Assembly (NCBI GenBank): GCA_963807005.1
Contig: CAWDZK010000001.1
Span: 620,001 to 684,000, forward strand
Length of the DNA stretch: 64,000 nt
Reading direction: 5' to 3'
Source: CAWDZK01 sp963807005
GTDB lineage: Bacteria; Actinomycetota; Actinomycetes; JACCUZ01
The translations under genes and the position numbers were made by a program. Positions 15,512 to 22,946 of this stretch are shown in pieces. A model generated the notes under the pieces. That model ran no database searches and was not told the DNA's origin. It worked only from the letters and a program-made list of their open reading frames with translations. The stretch's first letter is position 1; each line of letters starts with the position of its first letter.

Positions 15512-17683
15512 GTGCCCGCACCGACCGCCGACGAGCTGCTCGCCGCGCTGGACCCCGAGCAGCGGGAGGTCGCGACCACCCTGCAGGGCCCGCTCTGCGT
15601 GCTCGCGGGCGCGGGCACCGGCAAGACCCGGGCGATCACCAGCCGGATCGCCCACGGCGTCGCCGCCGGCGTCTACGTGCCCCAGCGGGTGCTCGCGGTG
15701 ACCTTCACCGCGCGGGCCGCCGGCGAGATGCGCACCCGGCTGCGCGACCTCGGCGCCGGCGGCGTCCAGGCCCGCACCTTCCACGCCGCTGCACTGCGCC
15801 AGCTGCGCTACTTCTGGCCCAGGCACGTCGGGGGAGAGCTGCCCGACCTGGTGTCGCACAAGGCCGGGCTGGTCGCCGAGGCGGCCGGTCGCCTCCGGCT
15901 GGCCACCGACCGGGCCACGGTGCGTGACCTCAGCGGCGAGGTCGAGTGGGTCAAGGTCACCATGACCGACCGCGACGACTACCCGGCAGCGGCCAGCAAG
16001 ACCGGCCGGACCGTCCCGGCCGGGCTCGACCCGGCCGTGGTCGTCCGGCTGCTGTCGACGTACGAGACGGTCAAGCGCGAGCGGCACGTGATCGACTTCG
16101 AGGACGTCCTGCTCTACACCGTCGGGCTGATCGCCGAGCACCGGCAGGTCGCCGACGCCGTGCGGTCGCAGTACCAGCACCTGGTCGTCGACGAGTACCA
16201 GGACGTCAGCCCGCTCCAGCAGGCGCTGCTCGACCAGTGGCTGGGCGACAGCGAGGAGGTCTGCGTCGTCGGCGACCCGAACCAGACCATCTACACCTTC
16301 GCCGGCGCCTCCCCGGACTTCCTGCTCGGGTTCCGCCGCCGGCACCCGACCGCGCGCGAGGTGCGGCTGGTCCGGGACTACCGGTCCACCCCGCAGGTGG
16401 TCGCGCTGGCCAACCGGGTCGTGACGGGCAGCGCGGCCGGGCGCCGCGCCGCGCTCGAGCTGGTGGCACAGCAGCCACCCGGGCCGGAGCCCGACCTGCG
16501 CGAGCTGCCGGACGAGCCGGCCGAGGCCCGCCACGTGGCGGCCCGAATCGGTGAGCTGGTCAAGGCCGGTACGCCGGCCAGCGAGACGGCCGTCCTGTTC
16601 CGCACCAACGGCCAGAGCGAGACCTACGAGCAGGCCCTCGCCGACGCCGGCATCCCGTACGTCCTGCACGGCGGCGAGCGGTTCTTCGACCGGGCCGAGG
16701 TGCGCGAGGCGCGGCTGCTGCTGCGCGGTGCGGCCCGCTCGGCCGACAGTGACGACCTGCCCTCGACCGTGCGCGGAGTGCTGTCCGGCGGCGGCTGGTC
16801 GGCGACCCCGCCCGAGGGCGGCGGTGCGGTCCGCGAGCGCTGGGAGTCGCTGGCCGCGCTGGCCCGGCTGGCCGACGACCTGGCCGCCGCCCGGCCGGAG
16901 GCGACGCTGCGTGACCTGGTGGCCGAGCTCGACGAGCGGGCCGAGGCCCAGCACGCGCCGACCGTCGACGGCGTGACCCTGGCGTCGCTGCACGCCGCCA
17001 AGGGGCTGGAGTGGGACGCCGTCTTCGTGGTGGGCGTCAACGAGGGGATGCTGCCCATCACCTACGCCGACACCCCGGAGCAGGTCGACGAGGAGCGGCG
17101 ACTGTTCTACGTCGCGATCACCCGGGCCCGGCGCGACCTCTCGGTCACCTGGGCGCTGTCGCGGTCGCCGGGTGGCCGGGCCGGCCGCCGCCCCTCGCGG
17201 TTCCTGGACGGCGTCGTCCGCGGCTCCGCCCAGCCGCCGACCGCCCGCGGCGCGAAGGGCCGCAAGGGACCGGCGGCCTGCCGGGTCTGCGGAAAGGGCC
17301 TCACCGACGCGCTGGCCCGCAAGCTCGGCCGGTGCGTCGACTGCCCGTCCTCCTACGACGAGGAGCTGTTCGAGCGGCTGCGCTCCTGGCGGGCCGAGCA
17401 GGCCCGCGCGGCCAGCGTCCCGGCGTACGTCGTGTTCACCGACGCCACCCTCACCGCGCTGGCCGAGGTGCGCCCGGCGTCGGAGCGCGAGCTGCTCGCG
17501 GTGTCCGGCATCGGCCGGTCCAAGCTGGAGAAGTACGGCGCCGACGTGCTCGCCCTGTGCGCCGGGGAGGACCCGTCCGGCCCGCCTGACGGCGACACCG
17601 GCGCCGACCCGGCCGCCGACCCGGCCGCCGACCCCGACTCCGACCCCGCCGCCGACCGGGACCAGGCGGCCCTGGACCTCTGA
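15512..17683 (+). CDS. uvrD2: UvrD2 helicase with tetracysteine and HRDC domains
   Basis: A 723-residue SF1A DNA helicase. Motor motifs: 'LAGAGTGKTRAI' (~33), 'VDEYQDVSP' (~227), 'GDPNQTIYTFAGA', 'VRDYRSTP', 'LHAAKGLEW' and 'LFYVAITRAR'. The C-terminal part has the family-specific tetracysteine motif, CRVC (~589) and CVDC (~608), then an HRDC domain (~636-683, ending 'VSGIGRSKLEKYG'), followed by an acidic DPAAD-repeat tail. In mycobacteria UvrD2 is essential for growth and unwinds 3'-tailed duplexes. GTG at 15512 is 6 nt after GAGGAT, consistent with a leaderless transcript. It lies directly upstream of whiB7, as in mycobacteria. Confidence 0.94.
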   Translation: MPAPTADELLAALDPEQREVATTLQGPLCVLAGAGTGKTRAITSRIAHGVAAGVYVPQRVLAVTFTARAAGEMRTRLRDLGAGGVQARTFHAAALRQLRYFWPRHVGGELPDLVSHKAGLVAEAAGRLRLATDRATVRDLSGEVEWVKVTMTDRDDYPAAASKTGRTVPAGLDPAVVVRLLSTYETVKRERHVIDFEDVLLYTVGLIAEHRQVADAVRSQYQHLVVDEYQDVSPLQQALLDQWLGDSEEVCVVGDPNQTIYTFAGASPDFLLGFRRRHPTAREVRLVRDYRSTPQVVALANRVVTGSAAGRRAALELVAQQPPGPEPDLRELPDEPAEARHVAARIGELVKAGTPASETAVLFRTNGQSETYEQALADAGIPYVLHGGERFFDRAEVREARLLLRGAARSADSDDLPSTVRGVLSGGGWSATPPEGGGAVRERWESLAALARLADDLAAARPEATLRDLVAELDERAEAQHAPTVDGVTLASLHAAKGLEWDAVFVVGVNEGMLPITYADTPEQVDEERRLFYVAITRARRDLSVTWALSRSPGGRAGRRPSRFLDGVVRGSAQPPTARGAKGRKGPAACRVCGKGLTDALARKLGRCVDCPSSYDEELFERLRSWRAEQARAASVPAYVVFTDATLTALAEVRPASERELLAVSGIGRSKLEKYGADVLALCAGEDPSGPPDGDTGADPAADPAADPDSDPAADRDQAALDL

Positions 17684-17727
17684 ACCGGCCCGGGGCCACC
17701 CGTCGGAAAAAAAAGTCCGACAGCAGC

Positions 17728-17767
17728 AAGAAAATTGTTTGCACCTGACCGGCGACGCCTCTATCTT
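17728..17767 (+). promoter_or_regulatory. whiB7 promoter with AT-rich activator box
   Basis: -35 TTGCAC (17739-17744), exactly 17 nt spacer, -10 TATCTT (17762-17767): the best sigma-70-type promoter seen in the window. Immediately upstream is an AT-rich tract (AAGAAAATTGT, 17728-17738), which stands out in this GC-rich sequence. WhiB7 bound to the principal sigma factor is known to recognise an AT-rich box just upstream of the -35 through its AT-hook, so this reads as an autoregulated whiB7 promoter. An A-run (17707-17714) within a short GTCGGA/TCCGAC inverted repeat lies further upstream and may end uvrD2 transcription. Confidence 0.8.
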
Positions 17768-17842
17768 TCTTGTGCCCGGTCACGACGACCGTGGCGCCGT
17801 CGCAGCCCGGAAGGGCCCGGACCAGAGGTGGAGGTGGGCATC

Positions 17843-18139
17843 GTGGAGATCTTCGAGACGACGTACGCGTGCTCGCCGTCCGCGCGCTCCGGTGCCCCCG
17901 TCGGTACCCGCAGCACGGGTGCGCCGAGCACGTGGACGGCCTTCGGCCACGAGGGCGGTGCGCGTGTTCTCGCGCCCGTCGTCGCGACGGCCCAGGGGAC
18001 CGGTGTGTCCGTTGCCATGCGCGACCGGATCTACACCAACGCCGCTGACGCCGCCGTCAAGGCCACCGCTCTGCTCCCGATCAGCGCCACCGATGTCGTC
18101 GGTGTCGCGGGGATCCGCTCTTGGAGCCCACCGGTATAG
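17843..18139 (+). CDS. upstream ORF in the whiB7 leader (98 residues, unknown)
   Basis: Begins with GTG at 17843, 8 nt after GGAGG (17830-17834), and encodes 98 residues with no recognised family (start MEIFETTYACSPSARSG, end GIRSWSPPV). It lies inside the predicted whiB7 leader, which starts near 17774, and its stop is 24 nt before an intrinsic terminator. Leader ORFs that sense ribosome stress and control read-through into whiB7/wblC are known in mycobacteria and Streptomyces; this reading frame is the obvious candidate for that role. A shorter leader peptide in another frame cannot be excluded. Confidence 0.55.
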   Translation: MEIFETTYACSPSARSGAPVGTRSTGAPSTWTAFGHEGGARVLAPVVATAQGTGVSVAMRDRIYTNAADAAVKATALLPISATDVVGVAGIRSWSPPV

Positions 18140-18163
18140 GACTTCCTCCTCACCGGCACCTCC

Positions 18164-18207
18164 AAGGCCGCGGAACCCGACACCCGGGATCCGCGGCCTT
18201 TTCGTTT
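18164..18207 (+). terminator. intrinsic terminator (attenuator) before whiB7
   Basis: Perfect 11-bp stem AAGGCCGCGGA (18164-18174) / TCCGCGGCCTT (18190-18200), a 15-nt loop, then TTCGTTT. It sits between the leader ORF and whiB7 on the same strand, so it can only make sense as a conditional terminator for whiB7 transcription or as the end of a separate short transcript. Short complementary segments upstream (GGCCTT at 17936-17941, AAGGCC at 18059-18064) could form alternative pairings; that part is inference. Confidence 0.85.
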
Positions 18208-18338
18208 GTCCATCGTCCGACCGGCTCCTACCGGGGCCCTGGAAACGAGAGACCCACCCGATGGCTCTCCAGACCGACACCGATACGCCGGCTGTCCGCA
18301 GACCGCTGACCGCCACGAGCACGACGGAGGTGACACCC

Positions 18339-18683
18339 ATGCAGCTCGCCGCACTCGAGACCGACGCGCCCGAGAGCACCGTCGACAACCTGACGGCGCT
18401 CACCGCCCTGTCGGCCCTCGCCGACCTCACCCAGCGGGTCGTCGACGAACAACTGCCTTGCCGGGCCAACGACCCGGAGCTGTTCTTCGCCGACTCCCCG
18501 GCGGACGTCGAGTACGCCAAGACGCTCTGCCTCGACTGCCCTGCCCGCCTCGCCTGCCTCAGCGGCGCCCTCGAGCGTCGCGAGCCGTGGGGCGTCTGGG
18601 GTGGCGAGTGGTTCGTCCAGGGCGTCGTCGTCCCTCGCAAGAGGCCACGCGGCCGTCCCCGCAAGTCCGAGGTCGCCGCGTGA
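18339..18683 (+). CDS. whiB7: WhiB7/WblC transcriptional regulator
   Basis: A 114-residue WhiB protein. The four Fe-S ligands are Cys41, Cys64, Cys67 and Cys73 (C-X22-C-X2-C-X5-C), followed by 'EPWGVWGGEWF' and the C-terminal AT-hook RGRPR (104-108), the hallmark of WhiB7. WhiB7 binds the sigma-A C-terminal domain and activates intrinsic antibiotic-resistance genes and itself. ATG 18339 is chosen because GGAGGTG (18326-18332) lies 6 nt upstream; an in-frame ATG at 18261 would add 26 residues but has no good ribosome site. It is preceded by a long leader with an ORF and terminator. Confidence 0.93.
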   Translation: MQLAALETDAPESTVDNLTALTALSALADLTQRVVDEQLPCRANDPELFFADSPADVEYAKTLCLDCPARLACLSGALERREPWGVWGGEWFVQGVVVPRKRPRGRPRKSEVAA

Positions 18684-18784
18684 GCGCCCGGCAGTCCCTC
18701 CGGAGCCTGATCGCCCCGGACGTCGGGCTCACGCAGCCGACCCGCACCGTCCACCAGACCGTTGTCCTGAACAGGAGCACCGAG

Positions 18785-18955
18785 ATGCAACTCATGCATG
18801 AGGACCTGGCGCGTGCCCATGCGGCACAGCGCCTCGAGGAGGCAGTCCGCCGCGAGCGGGCCCATCGACTCGTCGCCGCCCACCGGGCGCACCGACGGGC
18901 CGAGCAGGCCGCTCTGCGGGCCCGCCGTCTCCTCGCCTCCGCTGTCGTCGGCTGA
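18785..18955 (+). CDS. small basic helical protein downstream of whiB7
   Basis: A 56-residue Arg/Ala/His-rich protein (MQLMHEDLARAHAAQRLEEA...), predicted as one long helix, possibly a coiled coil. AGGAG lies about 8 nt before ATG 18785. An in-frame GTG at 18680 overlaps the whiB7 stop codon and would give a 91-residue, translationally coupled product; the composition is less typical in that extension. No function is recognised. It ends before a strong terminator at 19034, so whiB7 and this ORF probably form one transcript. Confidence 0.5.
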   Translation: MQLMHEDLARAHAAQRLEEAVRRERAHRLVAAHRAHRRAEQAALRARRLLASAVVG

Positions 18956-19033
18956 GCCGCCGGCTACCGGGCTCGCCCAGACGCCCGACAGTTCCGGAGG
19001 ACACCCGCCCCGACCTCAGGGGCGACCGGCAGA

Positions 19034-19071
19034 AAGGGCCCCGACCGCTGCACCGCGGTCGGGGCCCTTCC
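19034..19071 (+). terminator. intrinsic terminator after the whiB7 transcript
   Basis: 15-bp GC-rich stem, AAGGGCCCCGACCGC (19034-19048) and its exact complement (19055-19069), with a 6-nt loop. No U-run follows, as usual in GC-rich actinobacteria. It separates the whiB7 unit from the LigD-polymerase gene. Confidence 0.75.
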
Positions 19072-19102
19072 CGTCAGCGGGGGCAGCCGGGAGGATGACC
19101 CG

Positions 19103-20011
19103 GTGCCCGAACGCTCCACCGTCGAGGTCGACGGCCGCCGCCTCTCGCTGTCCAACCTCGACAAGGTGCTGTACCCGGACGGGTTCACCAAGGGCGAGGT
19201 GGTCGACTACTACGCCCGGATCGCCCCGGTGCTGCTGCCCTACGTCGCCGGGCGGCCGATGTCCTTCCAGCGGTTCCCGGACGGCACCGACACCAAGGGC
19301 TTCTTCGCGAAGAACGCGCCGCAGGGCACGCCGGACTGGGTCCGCACCGTGACGCTGCCGGCACCGGGGAGCACCAAGACCGACCGTGACACGCTCGACT
19401 ACGTCGTCGTGGACGACCTGCCGACGCTCGTCTGGGCGGCGAACCTGGCCGCGCTGGAGCTGCACGTGCCGCAGTGGAGCGTCGGACCGCGCGGCGGGGT
19501 CCACGAGCCGGACCGGCTGGTGCTCGACCTCGACCCGGGCGACCCGGCGACGGCGGTCGAGTGCGCCGAGGTCGCGCTGCTCCTGCGTGACCTGGTGGTC
19601 GCCGACGGGCTCGACCCGGTGGTGAAGTCCTCCGGGTCCAAGGGGATCCAGGTGTACGCGTCGATCGAGCCGGCCAGCGACCGTCGTACGTCGGACTACG
19701 CCCGCGACCTGGCGCAGCAGCTGGAGAAGTCGCACCCACGGCTGGTGGTCTCGCAGATGCGCAAGGACCTGCGCGGGGGCAAGGTGTTCGTCGACTGGAG
19801 CCAGAACAACGCGGCCAAGACCACGGTCGCGCCCTACGCTCTGCGCGCCCGCGCCGAGCCCTGGGTGTCGGCCCCTCTCACCTGGGCCGAGGTGGAGGCC
19901 TGCCGCCGGCCGGAGGACGTCCGGTTCCGGGCCGAGCAGGTGCTGGAGCGGGTCGAGGAGCTCGGGGACCTGTTCGCGCCGCTGCTCGAGCCCGGGCCGC
20001 CGCTGCCCTGA
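19103..20011 (+). CDS. stand-alone LigD-type polymerase domain (NHEJ primase/polymerase)
   Basis: A 302-residue archaeo-eukaryotic-primase-family polymerase like the POL domain of LigD. Motifs: 'LSNLDKVLYPDG', 'YYARIAPVLLPYVAGRP', 'FFAKNAPQGTPDWV', 'LVLDLDPGD' (metal-binding Asp pair), 'VVKSSGSKGIQVY' (nucleotide-binding Ser/His-region) and 'FVDWSQNN...KTTVAPYALRA'. These add templated or untemplated ribonucleotides at breaks. No ligase or 3'-phosphoesterase domain is attached, and no Ku or ligase gene is nearby, so partners must be elsewhere. GTG 19103 lies 6 nt after GAGGAT (19091-19096), indicating a probable leaderless transcript. Confidence 0.9.
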   Translation: MPERSTVEVDGRRLSLSNLDKVLYPDGFTKGEVVDYYARIAPVLLPYVAGRPMSFQRFPDGTDTKGFFAKNAPQGTPDWVRTVTLPAPGSTKTDRDTLDYVVVDDLPTLVWAANLAALELHVPQWSVGPRGGVHEPDRLVLDLDPGDPATAVECAEVALLLRDLVVADGLDPVVKSSGSKGIQVYASIEPASDRRTSDYARDLAQQLEKSHPRLVVSQMRKDLRGGKVFVDWSQNNAAKTTVAPYALRARAEPWVSAPLTWAEVEACRRPEDVRFRAEQVLERVEELGDLFAPLLEPGPPLP

Positions 20012-20112
20012 CTCCTGTGGACAGCGGGCCGGCCGAGCAGGGTGATCTTCCTAGGCTGGGCCGAGCCCGGCGGCGCGGTCCGGGACGTCTCCGTGCGGTC
20101 GAGGGGGTGGCG

Positions 20113-20394
20113 GTGCGCATCGACGTCGACAGCGGCGCCGTGCTGCTCGCCGCCACCCACCTGCGGACCCGCGGGTCGCTGGTCGCCGGCCGGGTGCGCG
20201 ACTGCGACCGGATCCCCGACGGCCTGTCTGACCCGGCGCTCACGTCCGGCGTCGCCGACCTGGCCGACGTCGCCGCCGACGTCCTCGAGCTCGTCGCTGC
20301 CGACCTCGCGCTGCTCGCGACGAGGACGCAGACCGGGGCGGTGCTCTACGACCGGGTCGAGGAGCGGGTGCGCGACGGGATGAGGCGGCCGTGA
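20113..20394 (+). CDS. small WXG100-like helical protein
   Basis: A 93-residue, mostly helical acidic protein starting at GTG 20113 after GAGGGGGTGGC. It begins 'RIDVDSGAVLLAATHLR' and has 'ADLADVAADVLELVAADLALLATRTQTGAVLYDRVEERV'. The size, helix-turn-helix pattern and position just before a WXG-containing DUF1023 hydrolase resemble the small partner proteins of type VII secretion substrates, although a canonical WXG is not present here. It overlaps the next start codon (GTGA), so the pair is co-translated. A -10-like TAGGCT lies at 20052-20057. The function is inferred from context only. Confidence 0.6.
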   Translation: MRIDVDSGAVLLAATHLRTRGSLVAGRVRDCDRIPDGLSDPALTSGVADLADVAADVLELVAADLALLATRTQTGAVLYDRVEERVRDGMRRP

Positions 20395-22124
20395 GCAGCG
20401 CCGCCGCGGACGTCGCGCTGCCGTACCCACCGGACCTGCCCGACGCGGTCCGCGCGTCCGCGTCCCGCTGCGGGCGGCTCGGCACCGTGCTCGACCGAGC
20501 CGGCGCCGACCTGAGCCACGACCGGGTGCTGCTGCACGGGTCATGGACCGGCTCGGCGGCCCGGGCTTGCGGCCGCGAGATGCAGGCGGCGACCCGGCTG
20601 CTGCAGTCTCTGGCAGGGCCGCTGCACCGGTCCCGGGAGCTGCTGGGCGAGCACGCGCGGGTGGTCGGCGACGCGAGGTCGCAGGTCGACGCGCTGCGCC
20701 GGGTCTACGACGACGCGACGGCCGCCCATCGGGTCCGGGTCGCCCGGCTGCTGGCGGACGCCGGCCCGGTCGGGCCGCATTGTCAGACCGAGCTGGACCG
20801 GGCCGAGGAGGCGCACCTGGGCCACCTCGCAGCGGTGCAGCGGCGGCACCGGGAGGTGCTCGAGACGGTGGCGGACCATGCCCGGCTGACCGGGCTGAGG
20901 GTCCGCCAGGCGGCAGCCGACGTGGTCGGGCCCGGGCGGCGACCGGTCGGGGACCAGGAGGGCCGGCTGGCCACGATGCTGCCGTTGCTGGCGGCGTGGC
21001 GCGCGAGCGCCGGGGTGGGCTGCACACCGCCGCCCGCCGGCTGTCCGCCCGAGGCGGTGCTCGCATGGTGGGCGGCACTGACCCGCGACGAGCAGCAGCG
21101 GATGATCGCCCGGTTCCCGTCCCAGGTCGGCTCGCTGGACGGGCTCCCGGGCGGGGTGCGGTCGCAGGCCAACGAGCTCCGGCTGGCCGCGGACCTGGCG
21201 ATGCTCAGGGCCAAGAGCGCGCTCACCGACGACGAGAGGGCCTGGCTGCGCAGCTGTGAGCTGGTGCGCCAGCAGCTGGACCGGGTGCGGTCGGACGAGG
21301 ACCCGCTCACCCTGGAGCCGCTCGCGGCCCAGCTGCTGCTGTTCGAGCCGGCCGCGTTCGGTGGGGAGGGCAGGGTGGCGGTCGTCGTGGGTGACATCGA
21401 CACGGCCGACAACGTCGCCTTCCTCGTCCCCGGTCTCGGGTCCACAGTCGACTCCGCCATGTCGCCGCTGACCAGCAGTGCGCTGCGGGTGGCACAGGAG
21501 GCCCGCCGGCAGTCGCCGTACCGGACGACCGCGGCCGTCGCGTGGATGGGCTACGACGCACCGGGGCTGGGCGACGTCGCGGTCGACGATGCCGCGGTGC
21601 GTGGTGCCGCGCTGCTCGGTGCCGACGTGATCGCGCTGCAGGTGTCCCGGCCGGTCCCGGCACACCTGACGGTGGTCGGGCACAGCTACGGCAGCACCAC
21701 CGCCGGCGCCATGCTGCGGGCCCAGCGGACCGGCACCGACGACCTGGTGCTGCTGGGCAGCCCCGGGCCGGACGTGGAGCACGCCGCGGACCTGCAGGTG
21801 CCGGCCGGCCACGTCTTCGTCGGCGCCAGCAGCCGTGACCCCGTGAGCTACCTCGACCGTTTCGGCGCCGACCCCACCCACGCGTCCTTCGGTGCGGTCC
21901 GGTTCGAGGCCGAGGACCCGACCCGCAACACCTGGCGGCTCGACTTCGACGACCACTCGAAGTACTACAACGAGGGCACCGAGTCGCTGTCGAACATCGT
22001 CCACGTGGTCACCGGGAACTACGACCGCGTGGTGCGCGCCCCGTACCGTGAGGAGTGGTGGCTGCTCCCCGACGGCATCAACAGCGACCCGGAGACCGAC
22101 CGTGACCCCACCACCGTCCCCTGA
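20391..22124 (+). CDS. alpha/beta hydrolase of the DUF1023 family with N-terminal WXG-like helices
   Basis: A 577-residue protein. The N-terminal ~190 residues are helical with a 'GSWTGSAARA' turn as in WXG/LXG-type secretion domains. The C-terminal DUF1023 alpha/beta hydrolase shows 'NVAFLVPGLGST', the nucleophile elbow GHSYGS (Ser ~431), 'VLLGSPG' and 'DFDDHSKYYN' with the probable catalytic His (~521). The family is widespread in Actinobacteria near WXG100 genes; substrates are unknown, probably esters. There is no signal peptide. It sits between a small helical partner and a 165-residue unknown, each overlapping the next, forming a tight three-gene unit. Confidence 0.85.
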   Translation: MSSAAADVALPYPPDLPDAVRASASRCGRLGTVLDRAGADLSHDRVLLHGSWTGSAARACGREMQAATRLLQSLAGPLHRSRELLGEHARVVGDARSQVDALRRVYDDATAAHRVRVARLLADAGPVGPHCQTELDRAEEAHLGHLAAVQRRHREVLETVADHARLTGLRVRQAAADVVGPGRRPVGDQEGRLATMLPLLAAWRASAGVGCTPPPAGCPPEAVLAWWAALTRDEQQRMIARFPSQVGSLDGLPGGVRSQANELRLAADLAMLRAKSALTDDERAWLRSCELVRQQLDRVRSDEDPLTLEPLAAQLLLFEPAAFGGEGRVAVVVGDIDTADNVAFLVPGLGSTVDSAMSPLTSSALRVAQEARRQSPYRTTAAVAWMGYDAPGLGDVAVDDAAVRGAALLGADVIALQVSRPVPAHLTVVGHSYGSTTAGAMLRAQRTGTDDLVLLGSPGPDVEHAADLQVPAGHVFVGASSRDPVSYLDRFGADPTHASFGAVRFEAEDPTRNTWRLDFDDHSKYYNEGTESLSNIVHVVTGNYDRVVRAPYREEWWLLPDGINSDPETDRDPTTVP

Positions 22125-22599
22125 CGTGCCGCCCGGCGCCCCCACCGAGGACGAGCACCAGCCCCCTCGACCGGGCCGCCACACCGTGGCCGGGTCGAGG
22201 GCGCTGGTGCTCGCCGTGGCGCGCGACCTGTGCGGGCCGCTCGACCAGGTCGGGTCGTTCGCGCGACCACCACGCGGTGCGTGGTCCGGCTGCGACGACC
22301 TCGGCGGTCAGGTGGCCTACCGGGTCTCCGGCCGCCTCGATGCCCCCGACGGCTCCTCGGACGGGTTCCTGGACTCGGTGCGCCGCCGACTTGCCGACAT
22401 CGGGCTCGAGCTGCGCGCCGAGTCGGCAGCGGCCGACCCGGTGACCCTGCACGGTGACCGGCACGACGTGCTGGTGCGGCTCACCGGGTACACCGGGAAA
22501 GCCGTCGTCGTGCTGTCGCTGACCGGTCCGTGCCTGGACGTCGGCGACTCCGACGACGACCTGCTCGCCGAGCCGCCGGTGCGCCTGTCGCTGACCTGA
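22102..22599 (+). CDS. unknown soluble protein coupled to the DUF1023 hydrolase
   Basis: A 165-residue protein whose GTG start (22102) lies inside the end of the hydrolase gene. After a Pro-rich N-terminus it shows a beta-rich domain with 'RGAWSGCDDLGGQVAYRVSG' and 'RRLADIGLELRAES'. The W-x-GC segment and overall plan resemble lipoprotein-like or soluble domains that accompany DUF1023 genes in Actinobacteria, but here there is no signal peptide or lipobox. The function is unknown; it could be a partner or antagonist of the hydrolase. Confidence 0.65.
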   Translation: MTPPPSPDVPPGAPTEDEHQPPRPGRHTVAGSRALVLAVARDLCGPLDQVGSFARPPRGAWSGCDDLGGQVAYRVSGRLDAPDGSSDGFLDSVRRRLADIGLELRAESAAADPVTLHGDRHDVLVRLTGYTGKAVVVLSLTGPCLDVGDSDDDLLAEPPVRLSLT

Positions 22600-22666
22600 C
22601 CCCGCGGCCGCCGGAGCGCCGGACCCGGTGGACCGCAGCCCGGGCGTCGGCCAGGGTGGGGGAGTG

Positions 22667-22858
22667 GTGTCACCAGGGGACTCCGGCCAGGCGGTCACCT
22701 GTGCCCTGTGCGGTGCGACGTCCGACACGCTGCCGCTGGGCTGGAGCACCTCGCGGGAACGCGGCCGCACGGCGCACCACTGCGAGCGCTGCAGCCGCGA
22801 GCACGTGCGGTCGATGGAGTCCAAGCTCGACAGCGAGTGGTGGGACGCCGGAGGCTGA
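22667..22858 (+). CDS. small zinc-ribbon protein
   Basis: A 63-residue protein starting at GTG 22667, 3 nt after GGGGGAG. It has two CxxC knuckles, 'TCALCGA' and 'HCERCSREHV', in a treble-clef/zinc-ribbon arrangement, and an acidic tail 'SKLDSEWWDAGG'. Stand-alone proteins of this type are common in Actinobacteria and have no assigned role. An in-frame ATG at 22628 would add 13 residues. It is 67 nt after the previous gene and could be in the same transcript. Confidence 0.65.
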   Translation: MSPGDSGQAVTCALCGATSDTLPLGWSTSRERGRTAHHCERCSREHVRSMESKLDSEWWDAGG

Positions 22859-22946
22859 GACTCCCGAGCGGGAACGCCGGCGGGACCTTCGGACCTGGCG
22901 CACCGACCGCGCCCGCGGGTGTCATGGGACCCGGGGTGAGCCGTTC

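Noticed and set aside
17605..17680. Repeat array in the end of uvrD2
   Set aside because: It is a short in-frame DPAAD-type acidic tail encoded by GC-rich codons, not a DNA-level repeat element or CRISPR.
18208..18338. whiB7 start at ATG 18261
   Set aside because: In frame but lacks a good ribosome site; ATG 18339 has GGAGGTG at ideal spacing. Kept as an alternative in the gene entry.
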